Of a DNA stretch of 64,000 nt, positions 42,140-50,629 are shown in pieces; the stretch's first letter is position 1; every line of letters starts with the position of its first letter. This stretch comes from RBG-13-68-16 sp041494245 (GTDB lineage Bacteria > Acidobacteriota > Thermoanaerobaculia > Thermoanaerobaculales > Thermoanaerobaculaceae), in the NCBI GenBank assembly GCA_041494245.1, contig JBGQAK010000006.1, positions 162,219 to 226,218 on the forward strand, read 5' to 3'. A program made the translations under genes and the position numbers. The notes under the pieces were generated by a model. It saw only the letters and a program-made list of their open reading frames with translations. It searched no databases and had not been told where the DNA came from.

Positions 42140-43441
42140 TCAGCCGTGCCGCAGCGTGGGCCCGAGCAGGAAGAGGTTGGCGCCCAGGCGGCCCAGCAAC
42201 AGGCCAAGGGCGGCGGCCACCGCGCCCACCAGGTCGAGCACCCCAATCCCGACCGCCAGCGTGGTGAGGATCCCCACCACCTCCACGCCGGTTGCCCAGG
42301 TGATGAGACCGGTGTTCCTCGAGTGCACCAGCAGCGAGCGCTGAAACGACAGCAGCACCTCCAGGGCCGGCATCAGGCAGAGCAACCGCAGCGGCGTCAC
42401 GGCGAAGCGCGTCAGCTCCATCGAGAGCCCCGACACCCCGTGGAACCACCCTACCGCCAGCGGGGAAAACGCCATCAGCGCCAGAACGCCAGCCGTCACG
42501 ATCCCGAGGATCTCGGCAAACCGCCGCAGCGGCACGAAGCCCTCGCGTCGCTCCCCCAGCAGTGCAATGCCCACCTCCTGGTACGCCACACCGGTACTGC
42601 GAAACATGAACAGCAGCGAGAGCACAACAGGCATCACCGCCAAGGACTCCAGCGCGGAACGGCTGTGTCCGAGGGAGAACGTCACCATCGGGTTGACGCC
42701 CAGGGTGAGCAGGGAGGTCAAAGCCAGCGGCGAGTAGAAGCGGACGATCGCACGGGTCGTCAGGGGCACAGCTTCGGGCTGGCCTACGCCGCGCAGGAGC
42801 TCGTCGACCACCAGCCGCGCCATGAAGCGGCTGGCGATCGCCTCCATGGTGACGCCGGCCGAGAGCGCCGCCGCTCCCACCCACGCGCCCGGCAGCTCGG
42901 TGAGCACGTAGAGCGCGAGGCCCGTGGCCGCCATCGACAGCACCCGCACGACCGTGCCGTAGGCAACCCTGCGCGTGAGGTTGTGGCGGATCAGGATCCC
43001 CTGGTAGAAGCGCCGGTAGCCGATCGCCGCGGGCCACGGCAGCAGGATGGTCACGGCGACGTGGGTGAGTCGGGCGACCTCATGGGGAAGCCCGATCAGG
43101 GTCTCGGTGACGAAGCGGAAGACCGGCGGCAGCAAGAGCACCACCATCACGGCGGTGATCACCACGTTCAGCGAGTACGCGAAGCGGCGCAGCGCGAGGA
43201 ATGAGCTCCGGTCGGTTACCAGGGCGGTGGCCGCGCTCATCATCATGATGACCGGGGCCTCGATGAGCATCGCGAACGAGAACGCGACACCGTACGCCGC
43301 CAGGTTGAACTCGGCCTGGCCGAGGCGGGCGATCACCGCGGCAAGAAAAGGCCCCTCGACCGACATCATCAGCCAGGTCGCCGCAAGCGGCGACCAGAAG
43401 CGGAAGATCCCCCGCAGCGTCAGCGTCTCGCGTGCCCCCAC
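42140..43441 (-). CDS. MATE/MOP-superfamily membrane transporter
   Basis: This protein of 433 residues has about twelve hydrophobic segments and the two-halved layout of MOP exporters: FRFWSPLAATWLMMSVEGPF in the first half and VRFYSPLALTSLLTLGVNPM in the second, with similar motifs. MOP families move drugs, lipid-linked sugars or metabolites. The substrate is unknown. GTG 43441 with AAGGAG upstream fits the conserved start better than an ATG 17 codons earlier. It precedes the DUF6498-like fragment by 99 bases on the same strand. Confidence 0.7.
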   Translation of the reverse strand: MGARETLTLRGIFRFWSPLAATWLMMSVEGPFLAAVIARLGQAEFNLAAYGVAFSFAMLIEAPVIMMMSAATALVTDRSSFLALRRFAYSLNVVITAVMVVLLLPPVFRFVTETLIGLPHEVARLTHVAVTILLPWPAAIGYRRFYQGILIRHNLTRRVAYGTVVRVLSMAATGLALYVLTELPGAWVGAAALSAGVTMEAIASRFMARLVVDELLRGVGQPEAVPLTTRAIVRFYSPLALTSLLTLGVNPMVTFSLGHSRSALESLAVMPVVLSLLFMFRSTGVAYQEVGIALLGERREGFVPLRRFAEILGIVTAGVLALMAFSPLAVGWFHGVSGLSMELTRFAVTPLRLLCLMPALEVLLSFQRSLLVHSRNTGLITWATGVEVVGILTTLAVGIGVLDLVGAVAAALGLLLGRLGANLFLLGPTLRHG

Positions 43442-43647
43442 GCGCTCCTTCCGGCGCGGCGCGTCCCGACGCCACGCCCGCGCATGCAGCATACCGTGCC
43501 CGGAAGCGGCCGGACGCTCACGGCACCGAGGTTGGATACACCGATCGGGCTTTGGTGCGGGGATTCCGGGCGCCGGGGATCGAGGGTGGCCGCGCCTGCA
43601 GGCGCGCCCTGGCGGGCCCGGCGATCAGACGCTGAGCGCCGCGCGTC

Positions 43648-44064
43648 TCACCGCTCGGTGTACCGGATCGCAACCGCCACGATCGTGCGCCCGTTGACAT
43701 TGTAGGAGCTGTGCGACCACCACCACCCCTGGCCGATGGAGCCGATCTTCCTGGCCCTATCCTGCATGATGACGGCGGCGTTTGCCCCCAGCTTGGCGGC
43801 CTCCTTGCGGAGGCCCTGCTCCATCTCGGCCACCGTCGGGTTTCCCGAGGGCTCCAGGAACACGTCGCCGAGCTTTTCGCTGGCGCGCCGCGGGATGTTG
43901 CGCAGGATCTCCACCGAGGCGGGATCGGTCAGCGCGGCGACCGCCACTCCGAGGTAGTGGATCGAGGACACGGAGACGGTGCTGCACATCGCGGCCCCCA
44001 ACGGCGCCATCGCCAGGACCACGGTCGTGCCGACCCACCTCGTTCTGGCGAGCATCATGACCAT
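43648..44064 (-). CDS. Small lipoprotein of unknown function
   Basis: The 138-residue protein has a lipoprotein signal (VVLAMAPLGAAMC, cysteine at about residue 26) and a small alpha/beta domain with SIHYLGVAV, LGDVFLEPSGNPTVAEMEQG and LRKEAAKLGANAAVIMQD. The last phrase is common in small lipoproteins that resemble YbjQ-like folds. ATG 44064 follows GGGGAAGGC and removes a poor N-terminal extension. Role unknown. Confidence 0.65.
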   Translation of the reverse strand: MVMMLARTRWVGTTVVLAMAPLGAAMCSTVSVSSIHYLGVAVAALTDPASVEILRNIPRRASEKLGDVFLEPSGNPTVAEMEQGLRKEAAKLGANAAVIMQDRARKIGSIGQGWWWSHSSYNVNGRTIVAVAIRYTER

Positions 44065-44167
44065 GCCTTCCCCGGCCAGCACAACACGCACCCTCGCTGG
44101 AAGGGACGAGCAAGCGGGAGCGCGGGTTGACCACAGGGCGCCGGCCACGCTCTCGTAAGGGCCTGGT

Positions 44168-45295
44168 CTACTCGAGGACGCGGATGTTCTTCCTGGCGCA
44201 GATCTCCTTGAGCTCCCGGGGCCACACCGTGACGCTCACCTCGCCGAGGTGGGCGGTCCTGAGGAGGTACATGAAGGTGCGCGACTGCCCGATGCCGCCC
44301 CCGATCGAGAGCGGGATCTGGTCGTTGAGGATCGCCTGGTGGTAGGGGAGCTTGAGGAAATCGAGCTGGCGGGAGATCTCGAGCTGCTGCTTGAGCGTCT
44401 CCTTGGTGACGCGGATGCCCATGGAGGTCAGCTCGTGGCGCCGTTTGGTGATCGGGTTCCAGACCAGGATGTCGCCGTTGAGGCCGTGGGTGGGCTTGCC
44501 GGTCTCCTTGTCGGTTGGGGTGACCCAGTCGTCGTAGTCGGCCGCCCGCATCTCGTGCGGGTAGCCGTCCTCGAGCACCCAGCCGATCCCGATAATGAAC
44601 ACCGCGGGGTGCTTCTGCAGGATCGCGGTCTCGCGCTGCTTGCGCGGCAGGTCGGGGTACATCGCGAGGAGGTCTTCCGCGTGGATGAAGGTGAGCTCCT
44701 CGGGAAGGTCGGGGTACGGGCCCTTGGCCAGCGCCGGAAACATCTTCTGCACCTGTCTGCCGGCGCCCAGGATGACCTTCCAGATTTTCCGCACCGTGTC
44801 CTTGAGGTACTCCAGGTTGCGCTCCCTGGCCGTGATCACCCTCTCCCAGTCCCACTGGTCCACGTAGGAGCTGTGGTCGTGGTCGAGGAAGTAGTCCTTG
44901 CGCACCGCGCGCATGTCGGTGCAGATCCCCTCGCCGACCTTGCACTCGAACTGCTTCAGCGCCATCCGCTTCCACTTGGTGGCCGCCTGCACGACCTGGG
45001 CGTTGATGCGCTTGTCAAGCCCCAGGCCGCAGGGAAACTCGATCGGCGTGCGCGACCCGTCGCGGTCCAGGTAGTCGTTGACCCCGCTCTCCCGGTCCAC
45101 GATGAGAGGGACCTGCACCATCTGAAGGTTCAGCTCCTTGCAGAGGTTGTCCTCGATCGAGCGCTTGACCGCGAAGAGGGCCTTCTGCGTGTCCATCCGG
45201 TTGAGCAGCGGCTTGTACCCCGTGGGAAGGATCTTCTCCACCTCCGGGTACGTGCTGATGCCAGGTCCAGCCAGGTCCGCCTTCTTGTCCGCCAT
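44168..45295 (-). CDS. asnA: Aspartate-ammonia ligase
   Basis: AsnA makes asparagine from aspartate, ammonia and ATP, and resembles class II aminoacyl-tRNA synthetases. The 375-residue protein shows VPLIVDRESGVNDYLDRDGS, QAATKWKRMALKQF, DMRAVRKDYFLDHDHSSYVD, VDQWDWE and the C-terminal SIGGGIGQSRTFMYLLR. The ATG at 45295 follows AAAGGGAGACGG. A promoter lies at 45369-45398. Confidence 0.92.
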   Translation of the reverse strand: MADKKADLAGPGISTYPEVEKILPTGYKPLLNRMDTQKALFAVKRSIEDNLCKELNLQMVQVPLIVDRESGVNDYLDRDGSRTPIEFPCGLGLDKRINAQVVQAATKWKRMALKQFECKVGEGICTDMRAVRKDYFLDHDHSSYVDQWDWERVITARERNLEYLKDTVRKIWKVILGAGRQVQKMFPALAKGPYPDLPEELTFIHAEDLLAMYPDLPRKQRETAILQKHPAVFIIGIGWVLEDGYPHEMRAADYDDWVTPTDKETGKPTHGLNGDILVWNPITKRRHELTSMGIRVTKETLKQQLEISRQLDFLKLPYHQAILNDQIPLSIGGGIGQSRTFMYLLRTAHLGEVSVTVWPRELKEICARKNIRVLE

Positions 45296-45368
45296 CGTGC
45301 CGTCTCCCTTTCGTCGTGGATTTTCGCTCTTCGAGCCGCGCGCCCCGGTCTCGTGAGGGCCGGGGTTC

Positions 45369-45398
45369 AGTCTATTCCGCGCATGCGCACGTGCGCAA
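45369..45398 (-). promoter_or_regulatory. Promoter of asnA
   Basis: On the minus strand TTGCGC and TAGACT are 18 bases apart, in the gap between panE and asnA. Confidence 0.5.
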
Positions 45399-45433
45399 GA
45401 TCTCTTTCTCAAGCCCGGCGGATCTCCCACCGC

Positions 45434-46375
45434 TCACGCCGGGAAGCGCAGCTCCCCGCGTGCGCGCAGCTCCTGGGGGAGGAGGGCACGGTAGATGAAG
45501 CCGTTCACCGGGGTCTCCACGCCTGCTTCCCGGCCAAGACGTACCACCGCCCCGTTCTGGGCCTCGAGCTCCGAGGACCTGCCCGCGAGGATGTCCCTCT
45601 GCATCGAGGCGGTCGCCTCCTCGGGTAGGGCATCGATGAACGCCATCGTCCTGGCAGCCGCGTCGTCTGGAAGGTGCACGCCGATCACCCCGGCCAGCGC
45701 GATGATCTCCGCCATTGCCGACTCGAGCAGGTGGCGCGTTCCGGGCAGCGCCCGCACCACGCCGGCCGGCGCTCGGGTGACGGCGCCAACGCCGCTGAGC
45801 GAGGCGATGAAGAGGAACTTTTCCCACATCGCCACCCGGATGTCAGGGGCGAGTTCGGCCTTCACGCCCGAGCGGTCAAACACTCGTTTGAGGTGCTCGA
45901 GGCGCGGGCTCTCCCGGCGGTCCAGCTCGCCGAATGCCACGTCCGGCTCCAGGCCAGCGTGGCGCACATGGGCGGGCGCGAGCTGGAACGCCACCAGGTG
46001 GCAAAGCCCTCCCGCGACGTGCTCCGGGCCTACCACCGAGACGAGCTGGTCGGGCGCCTCGACCCCATTCTCCAGTGGGATGACGACGGTTCCCGGGCCG
46101 AGGAGCGGACGCATCGGCCCTGCGGCCTCCGGCACCTGCCAGGCCTTGACCGCGACCAGCACCACATCCACCGTGCCGACCTCGCTCGGTGCGTCCGTGG
46201 CCTTGGCCGGGTGGACGATGAAGTCCCCCCTGATGCTCTCGACTCGCAGGCCGTGCGCGCGCAACGCCTGCAGCGTCCCGCCACGGGCGATGAAGGTGAC
46301 GTCCTCCCCGGCGGCGGCCAGCCGCCCGCCGAAGTAGCCGCCCACGGCACCCGTCCCGAACACCGCAATGCGCAT
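45434..46375 (-). CDS. panE: 2-dehydropantoate 2-reductase
   Basis: This 313-residue NADPH enzyme reduces ketopantoate to pantoate, the step between PanB and PanC. The Rossmann motif is MRIAVFGTGAVGGYFGGRLA. IPLENGVEAPDQL and MWEKFLFIASLSGVGAVTRA carry the conserved residues (catalytic lysine in EKF), and AGRSSELEAQNGAVVRLG is the usual C-terminal segment. It is 12 kb from panBCD. ATG 46375 follows GGGGGGTGATCGG. Confidence 0.88.
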   Translation of the reverse strand: MRIAVFGTGAVGGYFGGRLAAAGEDVTFIARGGTLQALRAHGLRVESIRGDFIVHPAKATDAPSEVGTVDVVLVAVKAWQVPEAAGPMRPLLGPGTVVIPLENGVEAPDQLVSVVGPEHVAGGLCHLVAFQLAPAHVRHAGLEPDVAFGELDRRESPRLEHLKRVFDRSGVKAELAPDIRVAMWEKFLFIASLSGVGAVTRAPAGVVRALPGTRHLLESAMAEIIALAGVIGVHLPDDAAARTMAFIDALPEEATASMQRDILAGRSSELEAQNGAVVRLGREAGVETPVNGFIYRALLPQELRARGELRFPA

Positions 46376-46464
46376 CCGATCACCCCCCCACCTTTTATCC
46401 TCGCACATCGACGGTCGCTGTCCTAAGATTCCCCCGGCATCTGGCCCTTGACCGCATGCCTGGA

Positions 46465-46475
46465 GGAGGTGATCC
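46465..46475 (+). promoter_or_regulatory. Extended Shine-Dalgarno of the aldo/keto reductase gene
   Basis: GGAGGTGATCC ends directly at the GTG start. It is complementary over 11 bases to the conserved 3' end of bacterial 16S rRNA, longer than any other site in the window. Confidence 0.65.
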
Positions 46476-47282
46476 GTGCCGGCTTTTCCGAACCGCGTGA
46501 CGTTGGGACGATCCGGGCTCGTGGTGAGGCCCCTCGGTGTGTCCGGAGGGTACGGCGCCGGCACCAAAGCTCTCCTGCGGGCGTTCGACCGTGGGGTGAA
46601 CTACTTCTACCACGGCAGCAGGCGCAACCCGGGGATGACTGGCGCGATCCGGGAGCTGGTCGCCTCCGGGCGGCGCGACCAGCTCATCATCGCGCTCCAG
46701 AGCTACTCGCGGCTGGCGGGCCTAATGGAGACGTTTCTCGCGCGCGGCCTGAAGCAGCTCGGCATCGAGGCCGCCGACGTGCTGCTCCTCGGCTGGTACA
46801 ACACGCTTCCTTCGCAGGCCGTGCTGGAGCGCGCGCTCTGCCTGCGGGAGAAGGGGATGGTGCGCCACCTCGCGATCTCCGCCCATCACCGACCGGCATT
46901 CGTGGGGTACGCCGGCGACGAGCGCTTCTCCATCCTCCACATCCGCTACAACGCGGCGCACACCGGGGCCGAGAGCGACGTCTTCACCCACCTCCCCGCC
47001 GAGGGCAGGCCGGGGACCGTCGCCTACACCGCGACGCGCTGGGGCTCCCTCCTGTCCGCACGCCGCATGCCTCCCGGCGAGAAACCGCTGCGGGCGCGCG
47101 ACTGCTACCGGTTCGTCCTCTCCAACCCCGTCTTCAACGTCTGCATGACCGGGCCGAAGAACGACGCCCAAATGGAGGAGGCGTTGGCGGCGCTGGACGC
47201 CGGGCCGCTCACCCCTGAGGAGAACGCCCGCATCCGCGGGATCGGCCGGTACGTCCGCGAACACTCCATGCTCCGGCGCTGA
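46476..47282 (+). CDS. Aldo/keto reductase-family protein
   Basis: The 268-residue protein has AKR features: VTLGRSGLVVRPLGVSGGYG, ALLRAFDRGVNYFYHG (catalytic Asp and Tyr), LARGLKQLGIEAADVLLLGW, HLAISAHHR and FNVCMTGPKNDAQMEEALAA. The usual lysine of the tetrad, at the end of strand 4, appears as glutamine in IIALQSYS, and the Asn-Val cofactor segments are weak, so activity may be altered. It is shorter than typical 320-residue AKRs. The GTG start is set by the very strong ribosome binding site. Confidence 0.75.
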   Translation: MPAFPNRVTLGRSGLVVRPLGVSGGYGAGTKALLRAFDRGVNYFYHGSRRNPGMTGAIRELVASGRRDQLIIALQSYSRLAGLMETFLARGLKQLGIEAADVLLLGWYNTLPSQAVLERALCLREKGMVRHLAISAHHRPAFVGYAGDERFSILHIRYNAAHTGAESDVFTHLPAEGRPGTVAYTATRWGSLLSARRMPPGEKPLRARDCYRFVLSNPVFNVCMTGPKNDAQMEEALAALDAGPLTPEENARIRGIGRYVREHSMLRR

Positions 47283-47315
47283 CGACGTATTCCCCCAGGT
47301 AGCGAAGGGTCGGAC

Positions 47316-48605
47316 TCAGGCGGCGCCGAGGATAGCCCGCTGGAGCTTGATGTTGTCGCGGTGCCCTGTGAGACGCGCGGTGACCTTGCCCCGCACCGGG
47401 TAGCCCAGCAGGTAGAGATCTCCGATGATGTCGAGGATCTTGTGGCGGACAAACTCGTCGGGGAAGCGCAGCTCGGTGTTGATCACGCCGTCCTCCCCCA
47501 CCAGGATGCAGTTGTCCAGCCTTCCACCGGAGCCGAGGCCCAGCTCGTTCATCATGGGGAGGTCTCGCATGAAACCGAACGTCCGCGCCGGTGCGATCTC
47601 CTGCTCGAACGCCTCGCGGCCCGAGAGCGTGAAGTCGTAGAACTGCTCGCCAACCGGCTCCGGGTATCGCAGCAGGTAGGAAACCGAGAAGACGTCCGCA
47701 GGCTCGACCGCCAGCACCTTCTCGTCGCCCCCCTTGATCTCGTAGCGGCGGTCGATGACGAGCTCCTTGCGGGGTGCGTCCTGGTCCTCGATGCCGACCT
47801 CAACCAGGCGCTCGCAGAACTCGAGCGCAGAGCCGTCCAGCACCGGGATCTCCCCGTGGACCTTGATGAGCAGGTTGGTGATGCCGCAGGCGTGCAGCGT
47901 GGCGAGGAAGTGCTCGACGGTGCGGATGCTCTCGCCCTCCCGCGACAGCGTGGTGGCGTACTCCGTGTCGGCCACCGAGTCGAGATGCGCGGGGATCTGC
48001 ATCCCCTTGGGCAGGGTCAGGAAGTGGATCCCGGAGTTGGGGGGCAGCGGCTGGACCGCCATTCCCGTGCGGTTGCCCGAGTGCAACCCCAGGCCGTAGA
48101 TCACCATGCCCGCTGCGATCGTGCGCTGGGGGGTCGCGGACTCCCGCAGCAGCGGGAGCTGGGGGGGCGGGAGGAACTCCCGGTGCGCCTCGGTGGTCTT
48201 GCCGAGTTCGAGCGGCGCCGCATCTGTCCCGGCCGCGGCCTTCCTGGCGGCCAGCGCCCCGGTAAGCGCCTCCATGACCCTACTGTAGGCGAGGGGCTTC
48301 TCGAGGTAGTCGTACGCTCCCATCTTGATCGCGGTGACCGCCGTCGGGGCCGTCCCGTGCCCCGAGATCATGATCACCGCCGCCTCCGGGTCCATCTCGC
48401 GCAGCGCCTTGAGCGTCTCGAGGCCATCGCGGTCGGGGAGCCAGATGTCGAGGAAGACGGCCGCCGGCCGCCGTCTGCGGTAGAGCTGCATCCCCTCCTG
48501 CCCGCTGCGCGTGGTGACGGTGCGAAACCCCTCGTCCTCCAGGATGTGCGAAAGGGTGGTGAGGATCCCCGGCTCGTCGTCGACGATGAGAACCAGCGGT
48601 TTCAT
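47316..48605 (-). CDS. lpxC: Response-regulator receiver fused to LpxC deacetylase
   Basis: Residues 1-120 are a CheY-like receiver: VLIVDDEPGILTTL, phospho-acceptor Asp in AVFLDIWLPDRDG, ISGHGT and YLEKPL. Residues 155-429 are a full LpxC: GLGLHSGNRTGMAVQPLP, SIRTVEHFLATLHACGI with the zinc histidine, SALEFCE, ARTFGFM, FVRHKILDIIGDLYLLGYPV with the other zinc ligands, and LTGHRDNIKLQRAIL. LpxC deacetylates UDP-acyl-GlcNAc, the committed step of lipid A synthesis. All visible active-site residues are present in both parts, so phosphorylation may control the enzyme. No sensor kinase is adjacent. Convergent with the aldo/keto reductase gene. Confidence 0.9.
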   Translation of the reverse strand: MKPLVLIVDDEPGILTTLSHILEDEGFRTVTTRSGQEGMQLYRRRRPAAVFLDIWLPDRDGLETLKALREMDPEAAVIMISGHGTAPTAVTAIKMGAYDYLEKPLAYSRVMEALTGALAARKAAAGTDAAPLELGKTTEAHREFLPPPQLPLLRESATPQRTIAAGMVIYGLGLHSGNRTGMAVQPLPPNSGIHFLTLPKGMQIPAHLDSVADTEYATTLSREGESIRTVEHFLATLHACGITNLLIKVHGEIPVLDGSALEFCERLVEVGIEDQDAPRKELVIDRRYEIKGGDEKVLAVEPADVFSVSYLLRYPEPVGEQFYDFTLSGREAFEQEIAPARTFGFMRDLPMMNELGLGSGGRLDNCILVGEDGVINTELRFPDEFVRHKILDIIGDLYLLGYPVRGKVTARLTGHRDNIKLQRAILGAA

Positions 48606-48694
48606 CCCGGAAGAGTGTGCGTTTTTGCGGGGCGCTGGTCAAGCCGCCCGGCCCCGTCTGTGAGAACTCCCGACCGGTACTAGCGTAGCATGGG

Positions 48695-49750
48695 ATGGTG
48701 GTTGCGCCGTTGAGACAACCCAAGCGAGGCCCATCGGCTTCGGGGCGGCGCGCGCGACGCGCGGCCCTGGCTTTCCTCGCATTGGCCTGCCTCGCCGCGG
48801 CCGCCGCCGGTCTGGAGGAACGAATGCAGCCCACGCCCTCTGCCGCCGTGCCCGCGGTTGGGCTGCCGCTGTCGGTCGACGGCTGGACACGGTCCGCCGC
48901 TGCAAGGAGGATCGAGCCGGCCGCCATCTTCGAGTACATGGATGGGGCGGGGGAGCTCTACCTCGCCTACCGCTTCGACCACCTGGAGGTGGTGGAGTAT
49001 GCCTCCGAGGACCAGGGCGAAATCCTGGTCGAGCTCTACTGGATGCGCTCCTCCGACGACGCCTACGGCCTGCTCTCCGGCGACTGGGGGGGCGAGCCGG
49101 TCGCGCTGAAGGGACCCGAGCCGGCACGCGTGACGACGGCCCTCTACGGCGCAGGGCTGCTGCGGATCTGGTCGGACGGCCTCTACGCGAGGGTGCTGGC
49201 GAGCCGCGAGAGCGAGGTCTCGAAGCGGACGGTGCTGGCGCTGGGCCGGGTCATCGTGGCCGGACGCGCCGACCCGCCTCCCCCGCGCCTTGCCACCACC
49301 CTGCCGCCAACGGTCGCGGTTGGGTACGCCCTGCGAAGCGACACGGTCTGCTTCCTCCGCTCCCACCTCGTGCTCAACTCGGCCTACTTCCTCAGCCACC
49401 AGAACATCCTGGGGCTGGACCGGACCGTAGAGGCGGTCACGGCGCGTTACGAAAGCACCCCCCCGGACGGAAAGCGGCGCCACGTGCGGCTGCTGCTGGT
49501 CCGCTACCCGGACCCCGAGGCGGCGCGCAGCGCCCTCGCGCGCTTTCGCGAGGCCTATCTCCCAGAGACCCGCTCCGACCCGAGCGTGGCCGCCTCGGCC
49601 CTGGCGCGCATCGAGGACGGCTGGGCGGGCTACCGCCTGGCGGGACGCGGCCTGGCGTTCGTCTTCGAGGCCCCCCACCGCGAGGAGGCGGCCTCGTTCC
49701 TGGCAGCCGGAGTGTGCACCCTCGAGGATGTGGAGGCTCCCCATGGATGA
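48695..49750 (+). CDS. DUF6599-like exported protein
   Basis: The 351-residue protein has a hydrophobic export segment (ALAFLALACLAAAAAG, about 24-39) and the motif AAIFEYMDGAGELYLAYRFD, then LVELYWMRSSDDAYGLLSGD and a C-terminal domain with VRYPDPEAARSALARFREAY. I know this pattern as DUF6599, of unknown function. It overlaps the DUF362 gene by eight bases, so the two are probably made together and exported. ATG 48695 is the longest plausible start. Confidence 0.65.
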   Translation: MVVAPLRQPKRGPSASGRRARRAALAFLALACLAAAAAGLEERMQPTPSAAVPAVGLPLSVDGWTRSAAARRIEPAAIFEYMDGAGELYLAYRFDHLEVVEYASEDQGEILVELYWMRSSDDAYGLLSGDWGGEPVALKGPEPARVTTALYGAGLLRIWSDGLYARVLASRESEVSKRTVLALGRVIVAGRADPPPPRLATTLPPTVAVGYALRSDTVCFLRSHLVLNSAYFLSHQNILGLDRTVEAVTARYESTPPDGKRRHVRLLLVRYPDPEAARSALARFREAYLPETRSDPSVAASALARIEDGWAGYRLAGRGLAFVFEAPHREEAASFLAAGVCTLEDVEAPHG

Positions 49751-50624
49751 GAAGCGCGGTGTCGTGACGCGGCGCGATTTCGTGCGTGCGACGTCCGGCG
49801 CTGCCGTCGGCGCCTCGCTTTTCGGTGTGAGCTGGGCGGGGCAGGCCGGACGCACCCCGCGACCGGCGCGGGTGGTCCTGGTGCGCGACCAACAGGTGCT
49901 GGACGCCTCCCACCAGGTGGACGACGGCGTCCTCAGGTGGATGCTCGCCGAGACGGTCACCCGGGTGACCGGCGAGAAGAACGCCCGGGACGCCTGGCGC
50001 TCCCTGGTGAGGCCCGAGGACGAGGTCGGCCTCGTGCCCACGGACCACCTCAACCCCACCCACCGCGAGATCGTGGCGGCCGTGCGGGGTGCGCTGGTCG
50101 AGGCCGGGATTCCGGAGGCGCGCATCCGCGTGGCGCAGGGCGGACCCGAGAAGGCCGAGGCGTGCACCGCGCTGATCGCGCTGCCCGCCCTCAAGGCGCA
50201 CTGGCTGACCGGCATCGGGACGGTGCTGAAGAACTACATCACCTACGCCGGTCACCCCTCCCGCTACCACGGCGAAAACAACGACCGCCTGGGGGAGATC
50301 TGGCTGCTCCCAAACGTGAAGGGAAAGACCCGGCTCGTGCTGGTGGACGCGCTGCGACCGCTGTGCGACAAGGCTCCGCAGGCGGACCCGCGCTACATGT
50401 GGGACTACGGCGGCTTGATCGCGGGGACCGACCCCGTGGCGGTCGAGACGGTGTGCCTGAAGATCATCACCGCCAGACGCGAGGCGCTCAAAGGCGAGCC
50501 GTGGCCGATCTCGCCCCCGCCGCTGTGTGTCGCGATGGCGGACAAGCGCTACGGCCTGGGCACAAGCAAGCTCGAGGAGATCACCATCGCGCGCGCCGGC
50601 TGGTCCGAGGGCGCGCTGGTCTGA
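49743..50624 (+). CDS. DUF362-family protein with Tat-type leader
   Basis: The 293-residue protein has a twin-arginine leader (VTRRDFVRATSGAAVGASLF), then PARVVLVRDQQVLDASHQVD, VGLVPTDHLNPTHREIVAAV, LPALKAHWLTGIGTVLKNYI and LIAGTDPVAVETVCLKII, the order of DUF362. Few cysteines are present, so a cluster is not evident. Its start lies inside the end of the DUF6599 gene. A truncated DUF362 gene is at 40886. Confidence 0.75.
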   Translation: MDEKRGVVTRRDFVRATSGAAVGASLFGVSWAGQAGRTPRPARVVLVRDQQVLDASHQVDDGVLRWMLAETVTRVTGEKNARDAWRSLVRPEDEVGLVPTDHLNPTHREIVAAVRGALVEAGIPEARIRVAQGGPEKAEACTALIALPALKAHWLTGIGTVLKNYITYAGHPSRYHGENNDRLGEIWLLPNVKGKTRLVLVDALRPLCDKAPQADPRYMWDYGGLIAGTDPVAVETVCLKIITARREALKGEPWPISPPPLCVAMADKRYGLGTSKLEEITIARAGWSEGALV

Positions 50625-50629
50625 CGCGG

